A stretch of 64,000 nucleotides of DNA, from positions 27,400 to 91,399 of the forward strand of contig VWZF01006913.1 of NCBI GenBank assembly GCA_013396755.1, read 5' to 3'. The position numbers were made by a program, and so were the translations under genes. Below the pieces are notes generated by a model. The model was given only the letters and a program-made list of their open reading frames with translations. It made no database searches and was not told the DNA's origin. Source of the stretch: Sclerurus mexicanus (lineage: Eukaryota; Chordata; Aves; Passeriformes; Furnariidae). Shown here piece by piece: positions 38,260 to 60,239 of this stretch; position 1 is the stretch's first letter, and the number at the start of each line of letters is the position of its first letter.

Positions 38260-38900
38260 CCCCATCGATCCGGTGCGATAAATCGGTTAGGCCTTAATGG
38301 GCACTTAGAGGGCCTAACTCTCGCGGTGGCTCGGCACTTCTGCCAAGGTGAAACGATAAGCTATTTTTGCAGCGACTGCGGTGTCCGCAAACGCGAGCTG
38401 AGCTCCGGGAGATCCCTTGGAGCCCCACGAGGTCCGACGGCACCGCAAGTGTGTCGGGAAACTTCGCCTGCACAGGACCTTTCGCACCACGCTGAGCAGA
38501 GCCCGGCGCTCCGCAAAACCCACCTGCCCCGACCCAGGGGACATCTGCGGAGCGCGCTGAGCCCCGTGCAGGCGTCTGGGGAGACCCCCGGATTGTGTCT
38601 GTGAGCGAAAAAGCGCCCGAAACCTGAGTATTTCGGCTCACCATATGCGGCAAATACCACACAGTCGGTGCCGCGGAAAACTCCGCCCGGGAGCCAAGGG
38701 TGTTTGAGGGAATGCCCAGGGCTGCCCCCTGCCCCGGCCCCCTCCGGCCAGCCCAGTGAGCCGTCCTCGCCGCCTCTGCTTCCTTCGGTTCCTGCTTTCC
38801 TCGATTCCTGTCCCCCTCGGCTGCTTTCCTCTCCTGCGACCCCTTCTCCTGCCGCCGCTGAGGACGCGTCCTGCCCGCCCTGCAGCCTGCAAGCAGCTTA
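38260..38900. promoter_or_regulatory. orphan CpG island between VLDLR and KCNV2
   Basis: The stretch has roughly 50 CpG by hand count over about 640 bases, in otherwise CpG-poor sequence. No known gene starts here: it is about 11.5 kb beyond the VLDLR stop and 24 kb upstream of the KCNV2 start. Open frames on both strands are short, proline- or arginine-rich and overlapping, as GC-rich DNA gives by chance. It could be the promoter of an unannotated non-coding RNA or a CpG-rich enhancer. Confidence 0.7.
38286..38318. repeat. inverted repeat at the island's left edge
   Basis: GTTAGGCC (38,286-38,293) and GGCCTAAC (38,311-38,318) are perfect reverse complements separated by 17 bases. Confidence 0.8.
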
Positions 38901-41369
38901 TCGCTGGTGCTGATAACCTTTTCCGTGCCTTTGGCTTGTTCCTACCCCTCTCTCTCTCCCCGCTTTCCCCCTTTGCTTGCGTTTATCGATAAAATAAAGC
39001 GGATTGCCTGTTTGAACCCCAACATCTGGTATTGTGTACCTTAATCTTAAAAGAAGCACGTTGCAGCTCCGCCTCTGACCAGACTGTGACACAGGGGACA
39101 CGCACCCTACACTGTGAGGAGGAAAGTGCACCCGCTGCCTGCTTGAGGGATTCAGCTTTGCAGTAGCAAAATAGCTCATAGGCTTTCTGCTTCAAGGTCC
39201 TTGATTTTCCGTCTTCGAGTTATTTGAGCAGGAAACTGCCTGGAGAGCCTGTGTTTTTTATTCGGCCTTGTGGTATGGTGCTTGGCCTCAGTCATTACCC
39301 AAAATCCTTTAGTTAAAAAAGCAAAAGTTTAGTGACATGACTCCTTTTCAGCTTGTCTAAGAGACATATAATCACAAGAGACTTGTGCTGGTACAGGACA
39401 AGGTCTTGGAAAAGAATCTACAAATACAGGAACAATGGTTCTATTTTAATTTAATAAAACAGTAATTTAATGCCTTTAAAACATGTTCCATAATTAAAAT
39501 AGTAGGAAGCGGAATAAGATTGTCTCCTTATTACAATTAAGGGCTGGTGAATCCTATGCCATTAAAAAAAAAAAAGTTTATTTCAGTCTCAGGAAAGAAA
39601 ACCTGCACGTTAATTTCTATATGGATAAAATATGTTTGAGCATGTCATCTGTGGTGGCAAAGGAGCTGAAAATGATCTAACAGGGATCTATCTTCTGATG
39701 CAGAATTAAGCCTACGGCTTAATACCCAAGCAAAAGAGCTGGTTGTTCAGAGGAATTATTATAGACTGCCCCCCAGCAGAAGGTACAGCCTTGAGCCTGG
39801 AAAAAGCCATTAACATGAAAGACAATGGAAATGCTAAACTAGGAACTTATTATCTCCTGATTTTCTTTCCCCTCTTTCTTAAGGAGGGGCATAGGACATT
39901 AATGCTATATAAAAGAACAAATTGAAAAGGGCCAGCCTGAGAAAAACCTATTTCCAGCTGGTCTAGCAACACTAATTCACTCACTTGTGTATTTGTCTCC
40001 CCTTAAATGGAAAACTCGGCATTACTTCTGAGCATGACATAACCAGGTTCTGTGTGTGGGGAGTATGTGTGTGTGTGCACGCACACATGGAGAAGGCACA
40101 TTCTAGAAGCAGCATCAAACTGCAATTTCTCAATTTTTTTGGCAGCTGGAGCGTAACATTGCCTTCTAAGTAGATTTTCTTGCATTTAATTTGTTGGATT
40201 AACATAACTAAAATGGTGGTCACAGGCCAGAAAAACATTGTGTCTGTCTTTTTTTCTTTATTGGCTTGCCCTCTGACAGTATTATATTTCACTGTCTGCC
40301 AGCTGGGTGACAGACTGCCTGATGAAAATTTATCACATTGCCCTCTGTTGTGGACACAATGTGTCATAAGCAAAGTATCCATGATGTCATAGTTTTACCC
40401 TCTAGTGGATGTACAACACAAAAAATAAAGACTATGAAACAGCTTTCCTCTGTGAGAATTTCCTTGTTCCTGTGGTGGCTTACATTCTTATAATTATTAA
40501 TTTTCTTCCATTTAGTGCTTATACTCTGTTACATACCAAAAAGTAAATCATGTTATTTCCTTAAATCAATTCACATATTCGTTGTTTTTGTTCTGTTTTG
40601 TTTTGTTATGTCTTTTTAAGCTCTGAACTAGTATGGTTGTTTCTGCTTGTTTAGTTGACATATCCCCCAGAGCAGTTGATGTCTCACAATTGTACTGGAT
40701 CGACAACAAGTGCATCTGAAAACAGAAGATAAAAGGTTGCTTCCAATGACTTTTTTGAGTTTGTTTGTTTTTTTTTTAAGTAACAGGTAATTCTACCCAA
40801 ATATTTAGAACTATGAGCATGTCCTCTTTCACCCAGGGCAGCCTGAATTTTAGAATGTCACTATTGAAACATGTCATATGTGTTCTCTTTGCATAACTTC
40901 AGGTAAGAGAATCCCTTCTGGCATTTGACACCATGTGGTAAAAATAGATATCTCAGCCCAAAAAACAGAGGAAAACTTCCTTCCATTTCTTAAAGGCAGA
41001 GTAAAATCTCCCTTGAAGCTGAGGGATATTCTAAATGCAGGGTGTGGCCTTAAAGCTTCATTGGTTTCTTAAGCTGATATATTTGTGGCAAACACCATTG
41101 ATTGAGGAAGATTAGTCATGCAATAAATATATACACCAGACCCTTACAGCATCATAGACATTTTCCCCTTACGCAAAGACTATTACATCCCCTCACGCAG
41201 CAGTCAAACAAGCTTTGTGACAGTTTAGAGAGACAGAAAACTTTGCTGTTAAATGTAACCAAATCATCTCAGTAATATTTTCATTACCATTTAGGTTTTT
41301 CTGATCCTGAAGACTCCTCTTCTGTAAATGTGTCCTGCCGAACTTTCAGGCTGTTACTTTGGCTGTGAA

Positions 41370-41403
41370 GCTGCTACTTTGCTGCTACTTCGCTGCTACT
41401 TCG
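41370..41403. repeat. 11-bp unit repeated three times
   Basis: Three copies of GCTGCTACTTY are in tandem, with a diverged copy (GCTGTTACTTT) just upstream. Confidence 0.85.
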
Positions 41404-42967
41404 AGGAAACCAGGTTCCAGTCTCAGGGTTCCATTTTTTTTGTGAATATTTGTAATCTGTGCCATTTCTTTTCCCCTTTATCTAAAGAAAATAGTTTTGT
41501 TTTGCTTTAGTTGAAAACAGGGCGAACTTTCATAAATATTCAGGAAAAAAAATTGCTGCACCTAAAGTGTGCAAAATGCTACACAAAATATTGATTGTTA
41601 TGCCTTGGTACAATCATGTATGTTTCTCTGTATGTCTCTTCTTTTTCAGTTGCATGAAGCGAATTTTAATTAATTGCAGTAAGGATGGAAATGACAATAT
41701 GGCAAAATCTGCAGCTTGTTTTATATCAAGTAAGCTATTAAGTTTTGCATTGTGTATAATCACTTGTCTGTACACAAAAGATAGAAAAAGGTGGTCAGGA
41801 TTTAGTGCTGTTTGACTACCATTTGGCATGCCCATTAAATTACTGCACAAAGCAGACAACAATGCAGATTCAAGCCCTGAGACTTGTGTTAACTTGACTA
41901 CATAAATGGGTCTCCAAGTTTAAAAACAATTGAACGAAAGAGCCACCATGGAGTGATTAAGATTTATTTGGGTGCTGGAGTGCATAGCTGCTGCAGAGAG
42001 AAGGGAGGGAGATTGCACGCATCCTCAGGACTTGCCTGTGCTTGGCACAAGTCCCAGCTGCGAGGGGAAGAAATGAGCAACTGTACAACCTTTGCGCTCC
42101 TCTGCCTCCTCAGAGCTGGCCTAATCTTCCAGCACGAACAGGATCACTCCCACAGAGGTACCACTGAGCAAAGGGCTTGCCAGGCTGCAGCAGTGCTCTG
42201 ATTAAGTATGATCTGGCAAGATCACACTCCAAATTTGTTCAGTTCTCCTGAAGCCACACTTGTGGTACTTTTGTGCTACTGCAGAAGGACAGAGGGATAG
42301 AGGTCAGGTAAGGAGTAGTCTGCTAGCTTACTGGTGAATTTTATTTCTTCAGAACACCTACTTGAATGCTCAGTACTGTTTGCAAAGCTAAAAAAACAAA
42401 AGGCCTTTGACTGCTTTGGTACCGTCAACAATACAGGGGTGACACAGCCTCCAGCAGAAGGCTGTCTCTTCCTGCATTACGATTCTGATGTCTTGCTTCC
42501 TGTGTTACTGATTATCCCAGTCTGGTCATGTTTGCTAATGACTTAAGGAGTCTTTTGAGAAGGTAGATTACCACAGCAGAAACTAAAAATGAAAGCATCA
42601 TGAGAGGCCAATATTAACACAGAAACTAAACATTTCATTGTACTTTACTCTTCCTGTTGCTTGCAAACATGCTGCTTGCATCTCAGACCAGTGCAGTACA
42701 TCTTATGGAATGAATTTATACACAATTCATGTGGTTGGATTAAATTTTGTGTATATGTAATTTTTGTTTTCTGTCTTCTTAAGCACAGTATGGTTAATGC
42801 AAAATCTTACAACTAACAGTAAACTAAATGGCATTATGGTGCACATCACCTACACTGCCTACTGGATAAAACACAGCAGCAGAACATTAGCAGAATTCAC
42901 CTCAGGTCTTTGCTAAAATTTGGTGGAATTGTGGCATTGGGCATCTTTAAGTGAAATCTGCTTTTAC

Positions 42968-42983
42968 ATGTGTGTGTGTGTGT
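42968..42983. repeat. short (TG)n run
   Basis: About seven to eight TG units. A similar TG run with a CACGCACACA complement occurs at 40,065-40,087. Confidence 0.8.
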
Positions 42984-44430
42984 GAGTACATACACATGCA
43001 TGCACCCAGATTCCCCTTGAGCTTTACAAGCCTTAGTTAATGGCCCCATGACTTGTTACAAGTGGAAAAACTGAAGCATAGGAGAGATTTGCCTTAAATG
43101 AAATGGGAAATCAATAGCAGGAAGAGGTGAATACGCTTTCCACTTACCACATAAGTTATTTAGCAGCCTTTCATACAGACCTAATCTGAAGGCAGCTGTG
43201 ACTCCTTATGAAGCATGGGACCATATTGTCTAGTCACAGTCCTAAGGTCCATGAAGTTCAAACACTCAAACATGATGGACTGGAGCACAGAAACTGCAGT
43301 GCTGGGGGATCCTGTGACAATTCCTCTTTGTACTTAACCACATCAGCTTGTGTGCTGAAGATAAATTGTTGAGTGAGGGATTTTCTTCTGTGTCAGGCTG
43401 AGGTTTTCTGTGACTTCTGTCATTTTTGCTCTCTCAAGAACATTATACAAAGTAAATTGGGCTCTTTGTTGGTTCACTTGTCTGTGTACTTCTTTTAAAA
43501 GCAAACTATAAGTTCCTAGCAAGTCAAGCTATAAATTTGTCAAGCTGAAAACACATTGATTTTATTTCCTTCCTATTTGTAAAAAATAGAAAGAACCAAA
43601 ATTAAATCATTGGTAATGTACATTCCCTGCTACTGCCTCATTATGGTCCTTTTAATCCTCATAATTTTAATAGCTGAGTTGTGTTTAGCTGGTCTTCTGG
43701 ACTTTCATTTATAGTCACATTAGAGAATGGTATTTAATGCAGCTCATAATGTAACAGCTTATGCTGATAAGGATCCCCTGCAAGAATTATTATTATGGCA
43801 GCTTCACCTTTGATTTAAACTGATTTGATGCTCTAGTCTGCAATGTATTGCTCCACTTGTTAGTATTTATTTCTGATCTTAAATAACACAGAAAGTCCTT
43901 CTGCCTGCTTATTACTCCTTGTTCCTTTGTTTCAACAGATGGCTGAGGCATTGTATGCTGCCCTCAGAAGAGGGCTGGAGCCTTTCCATAAGCCCCAGAC
44001 TCTCTGGCAGGGGCTCATCCTTCAAAGAACACCTGAGGATTTTGCTGCAGGCCTTATGGAGGCCTCCCAGACTTTCTGTGCTTTTTCAGTTGCCCTATAT
44101 TTTGCAACGTGAACAGTGGGGGGTTTGCATATCTTGCTTCTGTTCTTGGATTACCCATGCAATTGCTTTTGATCACTATGAATTTGGGTCAGGTTCCTTT
44201 CTGTGATTTATGGCTAACACAAGGGAGATTGAAAGTTTACCTAAAGGTATGGAATGACAAAAATGAGGAGATAGCCCAGCCACCACCTCACAGTGCATTC
44301 ACCCTCTATGATCACTGCCCACAACAGGCTCTTTGGCACTGGGAAATTCAGGGTTGCTCATCCATCTTTGGGTATCCACTTTGCACTCCTCTGTCCTACA
44401 GATCTTACTTCACAGTATCGAGAGTCTTCT

Positions 44431-44526
44431 ACAAAAAAAAATCAAAACAAAACAACAACAACAAAAAAAACCCCCAAAAACCCTAACCAAACAAACAAAA
44501 CCAACAAAAAAACCCACCAAAACCTA
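44431..44526. repeat. A/C-rich low-complexity tract
   Basis: Reiterated CAAAA, AACAAC and CCAAAC words over about 95 bases. Lysine/asparagine-rich open frames across it are compositional. Confidence 0.8.
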
Positions 44527-47500
44527 AATGGGGAGGTGCAAGTGAAGGGGAAGTTGCCACATGTCTAAGTGCATCAGGGGCACCGGAATATTCTCTGGTG
44601 ATGTTTGGATTCCCCATGGCAGACCCCTGGCTCAGCCCCTTCTCTTTAGTCAGAGTGTGAAGCTTCACTTCTTCCCTACAGGGACAAAGAACACGGGCTG
44701 AAAAAAATTAATTGACTTACACAAGTTGTGATTATTTTAATTCTTCAGTGATTTTGTAACGTGATTGTTAAGATCTTAATGACCAGGCTGGCTGTTTGAC
44801 TTCCTTCCATTCTGAAACAATTTAAAGACAGATTAATTTTATCTGTTGTCCCTACAGTACCATGTCAAAAAGTGCCATTTAGTGTTTGTTACATTAACCA
44901 ATTGCTACTGAAGTGTCAGATTAGAAGAACAACGAATGTCACAAAAAACTGCCAAACTACTAATGCTGATGTACTTACAGCCACTTGCAGAATCCATACC
45001 CTGAAATGGATCCTTTTAAGTGCTGATCACTAAAAAAAAGTGTTGGAGTAACTCCTAGTCAAAGTCATGTCTATCACTTTTATACAGGAGCACTGAACAG
45101 TCTTCTGCTAGAGATTTGTGATGGTTGACAAGGGTATCATGTAACTGGTAATGTCTATTGCTTGCATATGACATTTAAATGACAAAGCTAATCTACAAAA
45201 TGTTAGTCTTGAGTGGTTGGTGGTTATTTGCATCTGAAACCTAAGATAGTGAAAAATGGCTTTTTTTGGACAGTTTTTGTCTCAAATGGATGCACTGTAT
45301 CAAATACTGAAATGCGGTTCTCATTACACCATTTGAGTTATGGTGTCTGTAAATGAGCAGTTTTACAATTTTTCTTTCTCTGCATTCACTTACATTAATT
45401 AAACCAGCATTGGAGGCTGCCAAAAAGACAAAAGGCTATATGCTACAATCTGTCAGCTACTCACTTTCATCCAAGCAGTTGTTCAAACTCTGTTTCTGAG
45501 AAAAAATATAGGTATATTACAATTACAAAATTGCCAAATTTTACCTGGTACCAGGAACTTGATAATGTGTATGGATCACAACAATAACTTAGACATAAAT
45601 TCTATAGACACTGCCCTACCAACCCCACCTCCCCCTCCATTACTTTGACCTATTCTTCAATGAAAAAAAGTTGGGGGAGAAGGGGCAATTGGTTGAATGT
45701 TGTCTAATTAAAAAACAACCAATGTTTCTTCTTGTAAAAACAGAATGACCAAGTTGCTCCTGCATCAATATTTCGCATGTAATTTGAATTTTATACTAAG
45801 GCTTTATTAAGTGCCCTTATTTGAAAAAAAGTTCACAGGTGAACTTCTTTCGCCACCAGAGGCACAAGCTGAAAATTTAGAAACTTACAGTATTTGTCAG
45901 CATGTCTTGAAGAGGAGGCAAAATATACCTAAAATCTGTGGATTTTCTACAGAAGACATGTCCACAGCAAAAAAACATTTCTACAAAATGTGTGCTTTTC
46001 CCAGTAATTTGTCTTGATTTAGTGCTTAGTATTTTCTGTGTTCAGGCAATGCATCATAGACCAAAGAGTGTGTTAGTTAAGTTAGTCTTCAGTATCTTGT
46101 TCAAGTTGTTTTGTGTGATTTTTTTCACACTACAAGCATTTTCCACAGCTTGACAGAGATGAGAAAGTGTCCTGACCATGGCTTTGCACAGGAGAATCAA
46201 GACCATCCATCATTCTTTCCACAAGCAGTCTTTATTTCAGATGTTCAACAGCCTAGATACTCAGCAGCCTAACTGATTGCACAGCCTCTATGTCCCTCCC
46301 CTGCTCTGAAGACTTTTTCATTTGATATGGGCAAACTTTGAAGCTTTTTCAGGAAAAAAAAGTGAAAACCAGCAAGCCAGGAATTTATTAAGTTGGCTTT
46401 TGCAGTTCAACAGAGCAAACAAACCTCTTTAAACACTTTCTTCTAGTAAGTGATGATACTGACCATTGCTGTGAGTCAGCTCAAAGAAGGAATAGGAGCA
46501 TGTTTCTCCACAGACATGCTGTGGCATAGCTACAGAAATTATTGGCAGGCCTCCACTTCCATCCAAGGCTATAAAGTGAAGAATGCTTCTGTAGCTGTAT
46601 GGTTTTTTCTTTATTTGAGGGGTCCCACGCTATTTCTTCAAGCCTGAGTCTTTGTTCAGTATTTTTTCCATAATCTAGCATGATTCAGCACTTACATAAA
46701 AATAGATAAATGGACCTTCACTGTTTCAGAAAAGATCTGATTGAAAAAAAAGTATATTCATTAAAAATGTAGGCAAATACAAGCTGGGTTGGGAAAAGGC
46801 ACACTGCAGCTATCTGTAGAGGAATGAAGTGCAGAAGGGGAAGAAGTGAGTCACATGAGCAACATCAATTCCATTTATGTTAATTTCTCTCTGTTTTTAC
46901 AGCACTGTAAATATTTTACATTATTGCTCAAAGGCAGATCAAACAGGAGGCAAAAAAGAATGTAGGAGCAGAGGGAGTGTATTAAGAGAAATCTGCATAT
47001 TTATAAGGGAAAGAAAGAGCCAGTTTCAAGTCTAGCTTTGCACTCATACTGGCTAGCAGACACTGAAGAGAAGTAGGCAGTATTTAGAACCAGAGGGCTT
47101 ATGCATTCATGTGGGAAACAGAAATTATACCATTACATGGAGTACTATCTCAATAACCAACTAAAGCTGTATTTTTATATCTATTCACAGAAAAATCTTC
47201 ATAAGAAATATAAAGTCAGCTTAACAGTGAAACTCAATCAAACAGGTTATTAATGTCCCATAGCTCTGTGAGCCCACAAGACAGCAGCAGAAGAGCTTAG
47301 ACAGGGATGATCTTTGAGAATTTGTTTAGTGGACACCTGCTCCCAGGCTGCTGCTGCGGGAGTGCACAGTACAGCCATACCACCTGCATTAGATGCCAAA
47401 AGAGTCATATGACAAGCAATAAAACAGCCAAACACTTGCAGATGGCAGGGGAGAAAAACTGTTTAAAGAAAGTAAGGCATTTGTCAATGCAAGTTGGATC

Positions 47501-49784
47501 TGTTTTTACAGAAGGAATCCTCGACTGTTTTCCAAGCTTGCTGTAGAAGTAAACAATTATTTCATAACATAAAATGAAGAAGGGCAGAAAGAATAAATCC
47601 TAGTGAGACTAAGAACCAAACTATGTGTGCAAGTAAATACAGGCCATCTTATATCATCTCCTGCTACTGCCTGGTATTTCCCACTCCTCCCTCCTGCTAC
47701 TTGAAGGCATTGAAGTTTTATCTGGTAAAGTGTTAAGTCTCCTCTAGACTACAGGAACTACTTTTGTATGTCAAGGCACAATTCTGACTACACTTGGTTC
47801 AGCACAGTAATGTTAGACAATAGATTACTAGAGGCCACAGTTTCTGTAAGAACTATCTCAGTTTCCCAAAATAGATTTAACTTGCTACTTCAACTGAATG
47901 TTAACATCAGGAAGAAGTGTCTTTCTTGGTCTTACTGGTCCACTCCTTATGCCACTTGGCATGATACTGCTAACAGCATTGAAGTTCAGCAAAAAAAAAG
48001 ACTAAAAGCAGAGCATTTTGCCTGTAATTAGCTGCCATATGAATTTATAATCAACCATCTGACTGAAAATTATGTTTTCTTGTTTGTCACATTTGAACAC
48101 AAATACTTCTTAGTATCCTCAGCTAAATATCTTACTGAAACAGCTGAATTCAACCCCATAACTAATGATCCTTACATATAAGACTGATGTGAAAGGCACT
48201 TTATTCCAAACAGTATGTGGAAAAATAGATACCTTATCACTGCCCAGAAACTTTAGAGGCTCCCTTACATCCTAATCTTTGCAAGACGTTATAGTGCATG
48301 TGCATTCCAGGTACTGAAAATGTCTGCAGACAGTCAAGAGTTGCTAGAAGCTTCAACTTTGCAAGGATTTGTGAGCTTGCTAGAAACAACTTATTTTAAA
48401 TCTGCACAAGTAGGCAGCAGCCGGCCTCATCTGTCAATAAAGAAGTCAACAATACACAGAATACCATTAAGAGAGCAGACCCCTGAATGTAGCTGCAATG
48501 AAAACAGGCATTAGAACCATGCTCAGGAACTGATCCATATTCCTACTTGATGATTGTCATTGGTACTATTTTAGAGACAGGATTGTTTGAGAAAGATTTA
48601 ACAAGTCATCACTAAAGAATAGACAAGAAATTTTTGCTTCTTTCAAGCTATGTCTTAGCCTTGAACCTGCATGCCATTTGAAGTACTTTTTTCTTACCTT
48701 GAAGGGGGAAGGATTAGGAATAGTCAGGTAGCATCTCATACTATAACAGTTATGGGGTGGCAATTCCTGGCCAGGATCATGCAGTGTCAGGGAAGAAACA
48801 ACATTTTTATTCCAGAAAAACAGTTTGTCATTAAGATAACTATTAACAACTAGGGAATAAATATCAAAAGCTTTATCTTTGTTTACTTCAAACTTGATCA
48901 CAGAGCAAAATGCCTGAAAACCACAGAACCTGCAAATTAATTCAGTCTTAACACTTCTCTACTGCAGGAACAAGTGATACATAAAAAGTGGATAAGGAGA
49001 ATACCTTGTGCTACTAAAATTAGCACTCAAGTATTATGGCACTAGTTATCAGACTATTATCTTCCCAGACCCAGAGCAGTTGTACAATTTATTTTTCACT
49101 CCTAGTCTCCCAAGAGGCTTCAGCACTTCAAGTGATTGGTATCTTCTAGCCATTGCAATGAATTGAGTTGCCACAAGGAAGGGGACCCTAGCTCTTTAAT
49201 GAGCATTGCAGGGGACTTCGGCCATTACACATGTAGCAACAGGGGCTTTTCAGCACTGAAACTTTCAGGAGGAGGCTGCCACGATGAGCTGCTGAGTCAC
49301 AATTCTAACATTGCTGTGCACAAGTGTAGCAACTACAAGGACCCAGCTTCCACTGGCCATAAGGAATAACTGCTAAGAGCTTGACACCACACTGTGAGCT
49401 TGTGCATAACATCCTTTGCAAGGAAGGGGACCTTATACTTGTGGCAGACAATGGTTTGACCTGTCTCCACCCAGCATGTGTCATTGCTGCCTCCTGAGAG
49501 TCTGCAATAGCAATTGAGTATTTTTAGCCAGTGTGAATGCTAACTCAGAAGTCCAGCAAGACACCTGTGATAGGAGACCCCCTCTGTTCAGTACAGAGTT
49601 TAGTCTCAAGTACAAACCTCTATCATCTGGCAAGTCAGTAGTGTATTAGGTGTGCGGACTACTGCTGAAAAAACTGAAGAAATACTTCATGATCTGGCTG
49701 GCAGTAGTAGTGTAGCCTACTAAAGCTTTCAGCTTAGCAGATACTCTATTTTACTTCACTGTTAACATAATAATAGAGAACAAT

Positions 49785-50397
49785 ATTTTAAATGCTTAAT
49801 GTTTTTTATTTTTATCCCCTCCTCTGCATTTAGGTTTTACAGTGGTTTCTTAAAAATCATTCATTCTTGTAAGCCTCTAAGAGGTAACAGACAAGATTGA
49901 AACATACATACAAAATTACTTATGTTTACAAATTTTTTGGCAATCATAGTAACCCGTTTTTTCCTATTGCCATTGCCCCAATCATTGAAAAAGACAGTGT
50001 ACAATAATTTACATCTGAAGTATTTCAAAGTGCTTGATAGTGATTTTCCAATAATTATTTACAAGTGGCCTATACACATATGTACAGGTGTTACAAGTTG
50101 TGGCTGGAATATGGCTTTCTATGGAAAGTGCTTTATATTTGGTCAGTGGTGTTACTGACTAACCATCCAGGGGTTACTGATAAAACTGTAACCACTAACA
50201 GCTGAATTGTTGTGGACATGTATTTACAGAGTTTGTTGTTAAGCTGTATAAAATAGCTATTTACATAAGTGTTCCATAAATACAGAAAGTATCTTCTTTC
50301 TTCCGAGAATGGAGGAAGTCCTTCAGCCACAAACCTGGTTTCTATCCCCAAAGAGTGTAAGACACAAGTAAACTGGAAGTGATTGCTGATCCAGTGC
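49785..50397 (-). other. VLDLR: probable VLDLR 3' untranslated region with polyadenylation signal
   Basis: Downstream of the stop codon the minus strand shows AATAAA at 49,805-49,810 (plus-strand TTTATT), about 590 nt from the stop. Cleavage near 49,785 is a guess from usual spacing. A further hexamer at 49,088-49,093 could serve a longer form. Confidence 0.4.

Positions 50398-60239
<9,842 letters not shown>

Larger units (their letters stand above)
38901..49784. other. intergenic sequence downstream of VLDLR
   Basis: It holds the 11-bp repeat, TG runs and an A/C-rich tract. No coding gene is supported. Any transcript starting at the orphan CpG island toward the right would run through here. 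Confidence 0.55.

Noticed and set aside
38638..38913. Arg-rich (minus) and Pro/Ser-rich (plus) open frames in the CpG island.
   Set aside because: Overlapping frames of this make-up are what GC-rich DNA gives by chance; no conserved domain.
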